DNA of 64,000 bases from Sphingobium sp. Cam5-1 (GTDB lineage: Bacteria > Pseudomonadota > Alphaproteobacteria > Sphingomonadales > Sphingomonadaceae): NCBI RefSeq assembly GCF_015693305.1, contig NZ_CP065138.1:1364001-1428000 (forward strand), in the 5' to 3' direction. The position numbers and the translations under genes were made by a program. This document shows, in pieces, positions 16,263 to 24,140 of this stretch. The notes under the pieces are model-generated. The model did no database searches. It saw nothing but the letters and a program-made list of their open reading frames with translations, and had not been told where the DNA came from. Positions within the stretch are counted from its first letter, which is position 1. Every line of letters starts with the position of its first letter.

Positions 16263-17992
16263 GCCGCCGCCCCCTCATGACGCACCGTCACGACGCGCAT
16301 CATGCCCGCATGCATGTGCATCAGCATGTGACAGTGAAATGCCCAGTCGCCCAAGGCATCGGCGGTCAGGTCGAAACTCACCTTGCCGCCGGGAAGGACG
16401 TTCACCGTATGTTTGAGCGGATTATGTTCGTTCGCACCCGTCACGAGTTCGAAGAAATGTCCATGCAGATGGATGGGATGCGGCATCATCGTGTCGTTGA
16501 TAAGGTTCACCCGCACCCGCTCCATGTGGCGGAACGGGATGGGCTCGGCGCCGTCGGACAGCTTCACCCCATCGAACGACCACATATAGCGTTCCATGTT
16601 CGCGGTGAGATGAATGTCGAGCGTCCGGTATGGCGTCCGCCGATCCCTGTGCGGATGCAATGATTTGAGGTCGGCATAGGTCAGCACCCGGTGCGGAACA
16701 TTTTCCAGCCCCGTCGGCCGGTCAGCGGTTCGGTCCACAGGCATGGGAGAAAGCGTGGCGACGCCCGGCCCCATGCTGACCTGCGGCGCGACGGACTTGT
16801 CCCGCATCTTCATGGAATGCCCAGCCATACCTTCATTGGCAGGCTGGCTGAGGTCGATCACACCGCCTTGCCCCATGTCCATCCCGGACATGTCCATGCC
16901 CATATCCTTCATGCCCAACAGAGGACGCTCACGTAGCGGCGGCACCTCCGCAACCATGCCGATGCGCGGAGCCAATGTCGCGCGGACAAGGCCAGACCGG
17001 TCAATAGCCTCTGCGATCAGGCCATAGGGCTTGGCGTCGACGGGCTGAACCACGACATCATAGGTTTCCGCAATGCCGATCTGGCACTCGTCCGTTTCGA
17101 CCGGCTGCACATGCTGGCCATCGCACTGCACCACCGTCATCGCCAGTCCCGGCAGTCGGACATTGAAGTTGGTCATGGCCGAAGCATTGATGATCCGCAG
17201 GCGCACCCGCTCACCCGGCGTGAAAAGGCCGGTCCAGTTTTCCGCTGTGCCGTGCCCATTGACGAGGAAGCTGTATGTCGATCCGGTCACGTCCGATATA
17301 TCGGTCGGGTCCATCCGCATCGCGCCCCATTGCAGGCGCTCTTTTGCGGTCTGATCCTTGCCCGCCAGCAGCCCGGCGAGCGTCTGCTTCTGCATGTTGA
17401 AATAGCCGCCCATCTGCTTCAGTCGCTTCAGCAGCATATGGGGGTGGATTGGGCTCCAGTCAGACAGGACAATCACATGCTCGCGGTCCGCCTGTACCGG
17501 GTCGGCACCGACGGGATCGATGACGATCGGGCCATAATGGCCGACCGCCTCCTGCATGCCCGAATGGCTGTGATACCAATAGGTGCCTGACTGCCGCACG
17601 GGAAATTCGTAGGTGAAGGTCTCGCCAGGCTGGATGCCGGGGAAGCTGACGCCCGGCACGCCGTCCATCTGGAAAGGCACGATCAGCCCGTGCCAGTGAA
17701 TCGACGTATCTTCCTTCAGCCTGTTAGTGACCGATAGCCGGACATTCTGCCCTTCCCTCAACCGGATGAGCGGTGCGGGCAGCGTGCCATTGATCATAAC
17801 GGCATGCGCTGATCGTCCACCCGTGGAAAAATGCTCTTCGCCGATGGTCAGCGCGATATCTTCGCCGCTCAACACTTCGGAAGTGCGCGTCAAACCCGCA
17901 GTGCCGCTTCGCGCCCAGGCAGGGAATAGCGGACTCAACGCCAGAACGCCGCCCAATCCCCGGATCACACCGCGACGGTCAAGGCCGCTCAT
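16259..17992 (-). CDS. copA: Copper resistance multicopper oxidase CopA
   Basis: A 577-residue periplasmic oxidase exported by Tat: the N terminus has LDRRGVIRGLGG. All multicopper oxidase copper motifs are present: HWHG near residue 98, WYHSHSG near 140, HPIHLHGHFF near 515 and HCHMLMHMHAGM near 555. A Met-rich stretch, MKDMGMDMSGMDMGQ, plus GHSMKM is typical of CopA and binds extra Cu(I). It probably oxidises Cu(I) to the less toxic Cu(II). It starts the copAB operon and is divergent from copC. Confidence 0.96.
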   Translation of the reverse strand: MSGLDRRGVIRGLGGVLALSPLFPAWARSGTAGLTRTSEVLSGEDIALTIGEEHFSTGGRSAHAVMINGTLPAPLIRLREGQNVRLSVTNRLKEDTSIHWHGLIVPFQMDGVPGVSFPGIQPGETFTYEFPVRQSGTYWYHSHSGMQEAVGHYGPIVIDPVGADPVQADREHVIVLSDWSPIHPHMLLKRLKQMGGYFNMQKQTLAGLLAGKDQTAKERLQWGAMRMDPTDISDVTGSTYSFLVNGHGTAENWTGLFTPGERVRLRIINASAMTNFNVRLPGLAMTVVQCDGQHVQPVETDECQIGIAETYDVVVQPVDAKPYGLIAEAIDRSGLVRATLAPRIGMVAEVPPLRERPLLGMKDMGMDMSGMDMGQGGVIDLSQPANEGMAGHSMKMRDKSVAPQVSMGPGVATLSPMPVDRTADRPTGLENVPHRVLTYADLKSLHPHRDRRTPYRTLDIHLTANMERYMWSFDGVKLSDGAEPIPFRHMERVRVNLINDTMMPHPIHLHGHFFELVTGANEHNPLKHTVNVLPGGKVSFDLTADALGDWAFHCHMLMHMHAGMMRVVTVRHEGAAA

Positions 17993-18123
17993 GATCCCAG
18001 CCCCCTTTCCCGAAAGATATATGCCGCACCTTCCAAAGCCTCATGCAAAAATTCATGCCTGTCCTTGCGAGGTCAGGGAAGACGCCCATATCCCGTGACC
18101 AATAATTACCGGAGTTCAGCACG

Positions 18124-18501
18124 ATGCGCCCTACCCTGTTCGCCTCCGCCCTTATGTTGGCCGCCACACCCTCTCTGGCAAGCGCGCAACCAAAATTGCT
18201 GTCCTCCACCCCTGCGGCCAACGCAACCGTCAGCAAGCCTGCAAAGCTCAGCCTGACCTTCTCCGAAAAGCTAATTCCGACTTCGAGCGGCGTCGATCTG
18301 ATCATGACAGGGATGCCGGGGATGGCCAGCCACGCGCCCATGCCGATCAAGGGCTTCAAGACATCGATCGAAGGGGATGGCAGGACCCTGACGGTCACCC
18401 TCCCCCGCGCCTTGCCGGTGGGCAGCTATAACCTCAACTGGCATGTGGCTGGCGTCGACCAGAACAAGATTGCAGGGAAATACAGTTTTACGGTCAGGTA
18501 G
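18124..18501 (+). CDS. copC: Periplasmic copper-binding protein CopC
   Basis: A 125-residue secreted protein: signal peptide MRPTLFASALMLAATPSLA, then the CopC/YobA beta sandwich (LLSSTPAANATVSKPAKLSL, LTFSEKLIPTSSGV, LPVGSYNLNWHVAGVD, GKYSFTV). The histidines in ASHAPMP and NWHVAG remain, but the usual N-terminal His of mature CopC is replaced (mature start near QPKLL), which should weaken the Cu(II) site. No copD follows. GGAG stands 8 bases before the ATG. It is divergent from copAB; the 131-base gap between them must hold both promoters. Confidence 0.9.
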   Translation: MRPTLFASALMLAATPSLASAQPKLLSSTPAANATVSKPAKLSLTFSEKLIPTSSGVDLIMTGMPGMASHAPMPIKGFKTSIEGDGRTLTVTLPRALPVGSYNLNWHVAGVDQNKIAGKYSFTVR

Positions 18502-18521
18502 GCCCTGCTGCTGCCTGCAAT

Positions 18522-19520
18522 CTAGACCCAGCCTTCCAGCACCTGATTGGGCGGGCGGTGTCCGTCGGCCCAACTGCGGATGTTGGCGATCACGCGGGCG
18601 CCGGTGGCGTCCCGTCCCTCGAAAGTCGCCGACCCCATGTGCGGCAGCAACACCACGTTGGACAGCGCGAGCAGGCGCGGGTCGACCGCTGGCTCATGCG
18701 CATAGACGTCCAGCCCGGCTCCGGCGATTCGCCCTTCCGCCAGCGCCGAGATCAACGCAGGCTCGTCGGTGATTTCCGCGCGGGAGGTATTGATGAGATA
18801 GGCATCCGACCGCATCAGCGCGATGCGCCGGGCGTCGATCATACCCCTGCTGTCGGCATTGAGCGGACAGTTGATCGACACGATGTCGCATTCGCTCAGC
18901 AGCGTATCGACATCCGCGTGCCATGTGGCGTGCAGCTCCTGCTCGACCTCGAAGGGCAAGCGATGGCGGTTATGATAGGCGATCGACAGACCGAAGGCCG
19001 TCGCACGCCTTGCGACCGCCCGGCCGATCCGACCCATGCCGATAATGCCCAGCTTCTTGCCGCCGATGCGGTGGCCCAGCATGCCGGACGGGCTCCAGCC
19101 GGACCATGTGCCTGATCGCACCAGCTTCTCACCTTCGGCGAGCCTTCGGGGTACGGACAGGATCAACGCCATCGTCATGTCGGCGGTGTCTTCAGTCAGG
19201 ACGCCGGGCGTATTGGTGACGATAATGCCCTTCCGCCGCGCCGCGCTGAGGTCAATATGATCGACGCCGCTGCCGAAGCTGGCGATCAGTTGCAGACGTT
19301 CGGGCGCAAGGTCGATGAGGGCCGCGTCGATCTGATCCGTCACAGAAGGCACCAGCACGTCGCATTGCGCCATCGCCCGGGTCAACGCCGTGCGGTCCAT
19401 GGGCACGTCGCCCACATTGAACACCGTGTCGAACAGTTCGGCCATCCGTGCCTCGACATTGGGAGGCAGGCGGCGCGTCACGACGACGCGCGGCTTGGCG
19501 GGACGCGGTTTCTTGGCCAT
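18522..19520 (-). CDS. D-2-hydroxyacid dehydrogenase (glyoxylate/hydroxypyruvate reductase type)
   Basis: A 332-residue NAD(P)-dependent dehydrogenase. The Rossmann motif is IIGMGRIGRAVA near residue 158. The catalytic set is Arg in INTSRAEI, Glu in YAHEPAVD and His in LLPHMGSAT. SFGSGVDHIDLSAARRKGI is the conserved substrate-domain segment. HNRHRLP after the second strand suggests NADP preference as in GyaR/GhrB-type enzymes, an inference. It is convergent with copC (20 bases) and divergent from the SH3 gene. Confidence 0.9.
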   Translation of the reverse strand: MAKKPRPAKPRVVVTRRLPPNVEARMAELFDTVFNVGDVPMDRTALTRAMAQCDVLVPSVTDQIDAALIDLAPERLQLIASFGSGVDHIDLSAARRKGIIVTNTPGVLTEDTADMTMALILSVPRRLAEGEKLVRSGTWSGWSPSGMLGHRIGGKKLGIIGMGRIGRAVARRATAFGLSIAYHNRHRLPFEVEQELHATWHADVDTLLSECDIVSINCPLNADSRGMIDARRIALMRSDAYLINTSRAEITDEPALISALAEGRIAGAGLDVYAHEPAVDPRLLALSNVVLLPHMGSATFEGRDATGARVIANIRSWADGHRPPNQVLEGWV

Positions 19521-19645
19521 GATCAGCCGCTATTCCTGGCGATGGCGGTGGTCAAGCGCTTATGGCACAGGTCCAAGACAATGGTTGTCGGGCGCATCGG
19601 CCCGACGCTATAACCGGCTGTCACTTCAAGGGGAAAAGATCGGGG

Positions 19646-20116
19646 ATGAAGAGGTATTTGCCTCAAGCGGGAATCGTCGCTGCCGCGCTGTGGTTTGCCA
19701 GCGGCACATCAGCGGCGCCATCCAAACCCGTCCCCTACTGGGCCTCGCTCAGCCAGGACGAAGCGCGCATGCGCGTCGGCCCCAGCCTGGATTATCCTTC
19801 AAGCTGGGTCTATCGCCGCCGCGACTTGCCGGTGAAGGTGGTGCAGGTGCTGGGCTTGTGGCGCAAGATTGAGGATCCGGCTGGCACGCAGGGCTGGATG
19901 CACGTCCGGCTGCTCAGCGACACGCCGACCGCCATCGTCACCGCATCGGTCGCGCCCATGCGGGATTCCGCGCGCGAAAGCGCACGCACCGTTTTCCGCG
20001 CGGAAAAGGGCGTGGTCGGTCGGTTGTCATCCTGCAATGATGGCTGGTGTGGCTTCGACGTCGGGGGTCAGCGCGGCTTCATCCGCGCCACCGACATTTG
20101 GGGCGCGACCTCCTGA
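19646..20116 (+). CDS. Secreted SH3-like domain protein
   Basis: A 156-residue protein: signal peptide MKRYLPQAGIVAAALWFA (cleaved near TSA), then two bacterial SH3-like modules. The first has ARMRVGPSLDYPSSWVYRRR and VQVLGLWRKIEDPAGTQGWM; the second RTVFRAEKGVVGRLSSC with CNDGWCGFDV. The two cysteines (CNDGWC) may form a disulfide. Such proteins bind peptidoglycan or assist envelope enzymes. The frame is open upstream to 19562, but the ATG at 19646 gives the signal peptide and is preceded by AAGGGG. Confidence 0.85.
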   Translation: MKRYLPQAGIVAAALWFASGTSAAPSKPVPYWASLSQDEARMRVGPSLDYPSSWVYRRRDLPVKVVQVLGLWRKIEDPAGTQGWMHVRLLSDTPTAIVTASVAPMRDSARESARTVFRAEKGVVGRLSSCNDGWCGFDVGGQRGFIRATDIWGATS

Positions 20117-20120
20117 CGGT

Positions 20121-21701
20121 TCAGGCCGGTTTGTCGCTTGCACGATCGACTATGGCGAAGCTATCCCGCTGCGCCTCAGCCTCCGCGCCCTCTTCGCCGC
20201 CTAGCTTATCGGCATGCATCAACCGCTTCACCAGCGGCGCGATGGCCATGACAACCACGCCGATACCGATCGACCACCAGCCGATCTCGCCATAGACGCT
20301 CAGCACGCCGTCCCTCGATGCCGCGCCTTCCGTGCCGCCCGTGGCAGCCGCGATCATCCCGGCGACATATTCGCCAAGCGCCATCGCGAGAAACCATATC
20401 CCCATCATCAGGCCGATCATCCGGGACGGCGCGAGCTTCGACATGGCCGACAGACCGACAGGGGAAAGGCACAGTTCGCCCAGCGTATGGCAAAGATAGA
20501 GAAGGAAGATGAACAGGATCGGCGTCAAGGCCCCAGGCGCGCCAGCCCCCGCCACCAATATCAGAAACCCCGCCCCAACCAATATGAGCGCCAAACCGAA
20601 CTTGGCAGGGGTAGATGGTTCCCGCCCTTTCTTCGCCAGCGCAATCCACAAGGCTGCCATGATCGGCCCGAAGATCAGAATATAGGCGGCATTGACCGAC
20701 TGGAACATCGAAGCGGGCACTTCAAAGCCGAAGATATTCCTGTCCGTATATCGGTGGGTAAAGAGGCTGAGCGAAGACCCCGTCTGCTCATACAGGCCCC
20801 AGAATAGCGGATTGATCACCAGCAGGAACAGCGCCGCCAACATGCGATCTCGCCCGATCCGCTCCATCCGGCCGAACGCTTCCCACAATATGTAGATCAC
20901 CATCAGGGCACTCGCGCCCGCCAGCATCCATCCCACGACCGCATGCTGCTGGATCAACAGCCAGCACAGCAGAATGGAAAGAAGGCTGGACAGATAAACC
21001 AGCCATTCCCGGCTGATGACGCCGCCGACCCGCTCCGCTAGTCGCGCCGGATCGGGCGGCTCTCCCCTGCCCTGCAACAGCGGCTTGCACAGCACAAAGC
21101 CGATGACGCCCGCGATCATTCCGACAGACGCCGCGCCAAAGCCCCAGTGCCAGCCCCAGCGCTGTCCCAGATAGCCGCAGATCACCGGCCCGATCGTGGC
21201 GCCGACATTGATGCCCATGTAGAAAATCGTATAGGCCGGATCGCGCCGCATATCGTCGCGCGGATAAAGCTGACCTACCATTGCCGACACGCTGGCCTTC
21301 AAAAATCCGGTGCCGACGATCACCGTCGCAAGGCCCAACCAGAAGAGGCCGAGTCCCATGCTGTTCGCCGCCCCGTCCGCCTCCATGCCCAGGATGATGT
21401 GCCCGGCGGCGATGACGATGCCACCGAACAGCACCGCCTTGCGCTGCCCAAGATAACGGTCAGCCAGATAGCCACCCATCAGCGGCGAAATATAGATCAG
21501 CGACATATAAGCGCCGTAAGAATGGGCGGCGTCACGATCCGAAAACAGGAAATGCTGCGTCAGGTAAAAGATCAGCAGAGCCCGCATGCCGTAGAAGGAA
21601 AAGCGCTCCCACATTTCGACGAAAAACAGCAGGAAAAGCCCGCGCGGGTGGCCAAGCCATGTCCTGCCCGAAGCGGGCGTCATAGGTGATGCGGTCGCCA
21701 T
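20121..21701 (-). CDS. Proton-dependent oligopeptide (POT) family transporter
   Basis: A 526-residue inner-membrane carrier of the peptide/MFS type with 12-14 helices. The proton-coupling motif EMWERFSFYGMRALL is at residues 29-43, and GYLADRYLGQRKAVLFGG is the MFS loop. FYMGINVGATIGPVICGYLG matches the PTR signature. It imports di- and tripeptides with protons. It is convergent with the SH3 gene (4 bases apart) and divergent from the nitroreductase gene. Confidence 0.94.
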   Translation of the reverse strand: MATASPMTPASGRTWLGHPRGLFLLFFVEMWERFSFYGMRALLIFYLTQHFLFSDRDAAHSYGAYMSLIYISPLMGGYLADRYLGQRKAVLFGGIVIAAGHIILGMEADGAANSMGLGLFWLGLATVIVGTGFLKASVSAMVGQLYPRDDMRRDPAYTIFYMGINVGATIGPVICGYLGQRWGWHWGFGAASVGMIAGVIGFVLCKPLLQGRGEPPDPARLAERVGGVISREWLVYLSSLLSILLCWLLIQQHAVVGWMLAGASALMVIYILWEAFGRMERIGRDRMLAALFLLVINPLFWGLYEQTGSSLSLFTHRYTDRNIFGFEVPASMFQSVNAAYILIFGPIMAALWIALAKKGREPSTPAKFGLALILVGAGFLILVAGAGAPGALTPILFIFLLYLCHTLGELCLSPVGLSAMSKLAPSRMIGLMMGIWFLAMALGEYVAGMIAAATGGTEGAASRDGVLSVYGEIGWWSIGIGVVVMAIAPLVKRLMHADKLGGEEGAEAEAQRDSFAIVDRASDKPA

Positions 21702-21809
21702 CCGTTTCCCGTCCGGACCAAGGTGATACGAAGCCTAGATCGGAAATCCCGCCCCTGTCAAAGCAGGCCGCACTTGCGCCCTGCGTGGAGCCGCGCCATT
21801 TGGAGCGCC

Positions 21810-22388
21810 ATGTTCAACGATGCAACCACCCCGCTCTCGCTCCTGCGCACCCGCCGTTCCGGCAAACCGCGCGACCTTATCGCGCCCGGCCCTGATGCCG
21901 GACAGTTGCGCGAGATATTGGAGATCGCGCTGCGCACGCCCGATCATGGCAAGCTGGCACCGTGGCGGTTCGTGATCGTCCCGGATGACAAGCGCGAAAG
22001 CCTCGCTGCCCTGCTGGAGGACGCCTATCGACGCGAGAAGCCAGATGCAGGGCGGCTGGAACTGGAGGCGATGCGCCAGTTCGCTCATCAGGCGCCCACG
22101 CTGGTCGTTGCTCTTTCCGATCCTGTCGCCGGGAGCAAAATTCCGGTCTGGGAACAGCAATTGTCCGCGGGCGCGGCGATCATGAACATGCTGCACGCCA
22201 GCCATGCGCTGGGCTTTGCGGCAGGATGGCTGACCGGCTGGCCCGCCTATAACGAAGATGTCCGCAAAGCCTTTGCGCATGGCGAGGAACGCCTTGCCGG
22301 GTTCATATTCATCGGCACGCCGGGACGGCCGCAGGAAGAACGGCCTCGGCCAGAATATGACAAAATAGTTTCCATTTGGGACAGATAG
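21810..22388 (+). CDS. Nitroreductase family flavoprotein (YdjA-like)
   Basis: A 192-residue single-domain FMN oxidoreductase. The N-terminal RTRRSGK binds the FMN phosphate, ALRTPDHGKLAPWRFVIV is the family core, and GFAAGWLTGWPAYN plus FIFIGTPGRPQEERPRP close the flavin site. The compact size and Gly-Thr-Pro ending match YdjA. GGAG 5 bases before the ATG at 21810 selects this start over an open upstream frame. The natural substrate is unknown. Confidence 0.9.
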   Translation: MFNDATTPLSLLRTRRSGKPRDLIAPGPDAGQLREILEIALRTPDHGKLAPWRFVIVPDDKRESLAALLEDAYRREKPDAGRLELEAMRQFAHQAPTLVVALSDPVAGSKIPVWEQQLSAGAAIMNMLHASHALGFAAGWLTGWPAYNEDVRKAFAHGEERLAGFIFIGTPGRPQEERPRPEYDKIVSIWDR

Positions 22389-22459
22389 ATAGGCGATTGC
22401 GGCAACGGACTCGGCTCATCGCATTGCCTGCATCGCTGTATTATGGCACTGATGCACTC

Positions 22460-22804
22460 ATGGCCGATGAGTCAAAACCCGTTTATCTGCGGCTTCGCGA
22501 CATCATTACTGCCTCGATACTCGACGGCAGCTATCGCGACGGTGACATCCTCCCTTCCGTCCGGGCGCTCGCCGCTCAACAGGGCGCCAATCCGCTGACG
22601 GTCGCCAAGGCCTATCAATGTTTTCAGGATGACGGACTGATAGTGGTCAGGCGTGGGGTCGGCATGTTCGTGGCCGAAGGCGCCGCGCGCCGCCTGCGCG
22701 AAGCGGAACGGCGGCGGTTTCTGGACGAATTATGGCCTCCCGTCGCCGATCAGATCAAGCGGCTGGGCATTTCGGCTGAGGACCTCGGGCTCGAACTAGC
22801 CTGA
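22460..22804 (+). CDS. GntR-family regulator, YtrA-like short form
   Basis: A 114-residue regulator that is mostly the GntR winged helix: PVYLRLRDIITASILDGSYR, DILPSVRALAAQQGANPLTV, then VAKAYQCFQDDGLIVVRRGV. There is only a short helical tail (residues 75-114), as in the YtrA subgroup, which often controls adjacent transporters. None is adjacent here on the same strand; the nitroreductase gene lies 71 bases upstream. The ATG at 22460 begins the conserved part; its Shine-Dalgarno is weak. Confidence 0.85.
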   Translation: MADESKPVYLRLRDIITASILDGSYRDGDILPSVRALAAQQGANPLTVAKAYQCFQDDGLIVVRRGVGMFVAEGAARRLREAERRRFLDELWPPVADQIKRLGISAEDLGLELA

Positions 22805-22808
22805 TGTC

Positions 22809-24140
22809 TCAACCCTGTATCTGATATTGTTTGAGCAAGTCGTACAAAGTTGGACGACTGATCCCCAACATCTTCGCCGCGCCTGAGATATTCCCATCCG
22901 TCCGCGCGATCGCCCGCCTGATGACGCGCCGATCCGCCATTTCCCTCGCAGCCTTCAGATTCACAAAGTCGCTGCCCTCAGTCCGGTCGGCATCCAGGTC
23001 CAGATCGGTGGCCGTGACATGCTTGCCATCCGCCATGATCACCGCGCGCTTCATGCGGTTTTCCAGCTCACGCACATTACCCGGCCACGTCCACGCATCC
23101 AGTGCGGCAAGAGCGTCGGGGGCCAGCCCCTTGACCTGCGGATTCATCTCCTTGGCGAAGCGGTTGAGGAAATGCCGCGCCAGCAAGGCGGGGTCTCCGG
23201 GCCGATCCTTCAAGGCTGGTATCCGCACGACAATCTCGGCGAGGCGGTAATATAGGTCCTCGCGGAAGCCACCCGCGCGGATCATATCCTCCAGGTCCTG
23301 ATGCGTTGCGCACAGGATGCGCGTGTCCACCATGACCGTCTCCGGCCCGCTGCCGATCAGCCGATCCTGTAGGAAACGCAGCAGCTTCATCTGCAAAGCC
23401 AGCGGCAATTCGCCGATCTCGTCCAGAAACAATGTCCCGCCCTGCGCGCGCTCGATCTTGCCCGGCGCGCCGTCCTGGCCGAACAGTTCGGCTTCCAGCA
23501 GCACCTCCGGGATCGCGGCGCAGTTCACAGCGACAAAAATGTTATTCCGGCGCGGGCTCGCATCGTGCAACCCCTGCGCCAGCAATTCCTTGCCCGTTCC
23601 GCTCGCGCCGGTCAGCAGTACTGAAACCTGTGCCCCGGCAACCCGCTCGATGGTGCGGGCGACCTTCAGCATTTCCGGCGCCGCCGTTATCAATCGCCCC
23701 AGCACGCGCGCTTCCTCTGGCGCGACCTCCGCCAGCCGGGCATTTTCCCTCTCCAGCGCGTGGACATGGAAGGCGCGGCGAACAATCAGCCCCAGTTCGT
23801 CAATATCGACCGGCTTCTGGTAAAAATCATAGGCGCCACCGGAAATGGCGTTGAGCGCACTTTCGCGCGCCCCATGACCTGAGGCGACGATGATCTTCGT
23901 ATCCGGCTTGATTTGGAGCATTTCGCCAAGCGTCGCGAAACCCTCGCTGGTGCCGTCCGGATCGGGCGGCAGGCCAAGGTCCAGCGTCACGACATCGGGC
24001 GCCTCTGCCCGCAACATCTCGATCGCTTCCTCCCGGTCGCCCGCGATGAACAGCTGATAATCCTCATAGGCCCAACGCAACTGCCGTTGCAGGCCGGGGT
24101 CATCCTCCACGATCAACAATTTGGGTCGCGTGTCGCTCAT
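22809..24140 (-). CDS. prsR: PrsR-type response regulator with AAA+ domain
   Basis: A 443-residue regulator of the PEP-CTERM/exopolysaccharide group. The receiver domain has Asp in VVTLDLGLPPD and Lys in FYQKPVD. The AAA+ domain has Walker A GASGTGKEL and Walker B GGTLFLDEIGELP. The Fis-type helix-turn-helix is near the C terminus (GNISGAAKMLGISRPTLYDL). Unusually, the stretch between AELFG and GGTLF is only QDGAPGKIERAQ: the GAFTGA loop that contacts sigma-54 is absent. Start: MSDTRPKLL at 24140, sharing one base with the prsK stop. Confidence 0.9.
   Translation of the reverse strand: MSDTRPKLLIVEDDPGLQRQLRWAYEDYQLFIAGDREEAIEMLRAEAPDVVTLDLGLPPDPDGTSEGFATLGEMLQIKPDTKIIVASGHGARESALNAISGGAYDFYQKPVDIDELGLIVRRAFHVHALERENARLAEVAPEEARVLGRLITAAPEMLKVARTIERVAGAQVSVLLTGASGTGKELLAQGLHDASPRRNNIFVAVNCAAIPEVLLEAELFGQDGAPGKIERAQGGTLFLDEIGELPLALQMKLLRFLQDRLIGSGPETVMVDTRILCATHQDLEDMIRAGGFREDLYYRLAEIVVRIPALKDRPGDPALLARHFLNRFAKEMNPQVKGLAPDALAALDAWTWPGNVRELENRMKRAVIMADGKHVTATDLDLDADRTEGSDFVNLKAAREMADRRVIRRAIARTDGNISGAAKMLGISRPTLYDLLKQYQIQG

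Noticed and set aside
18010-18060. CueR-like ACCTTCC site between copA and copC
   Set aside because: Only one half-site; no dyad of the MerR type.
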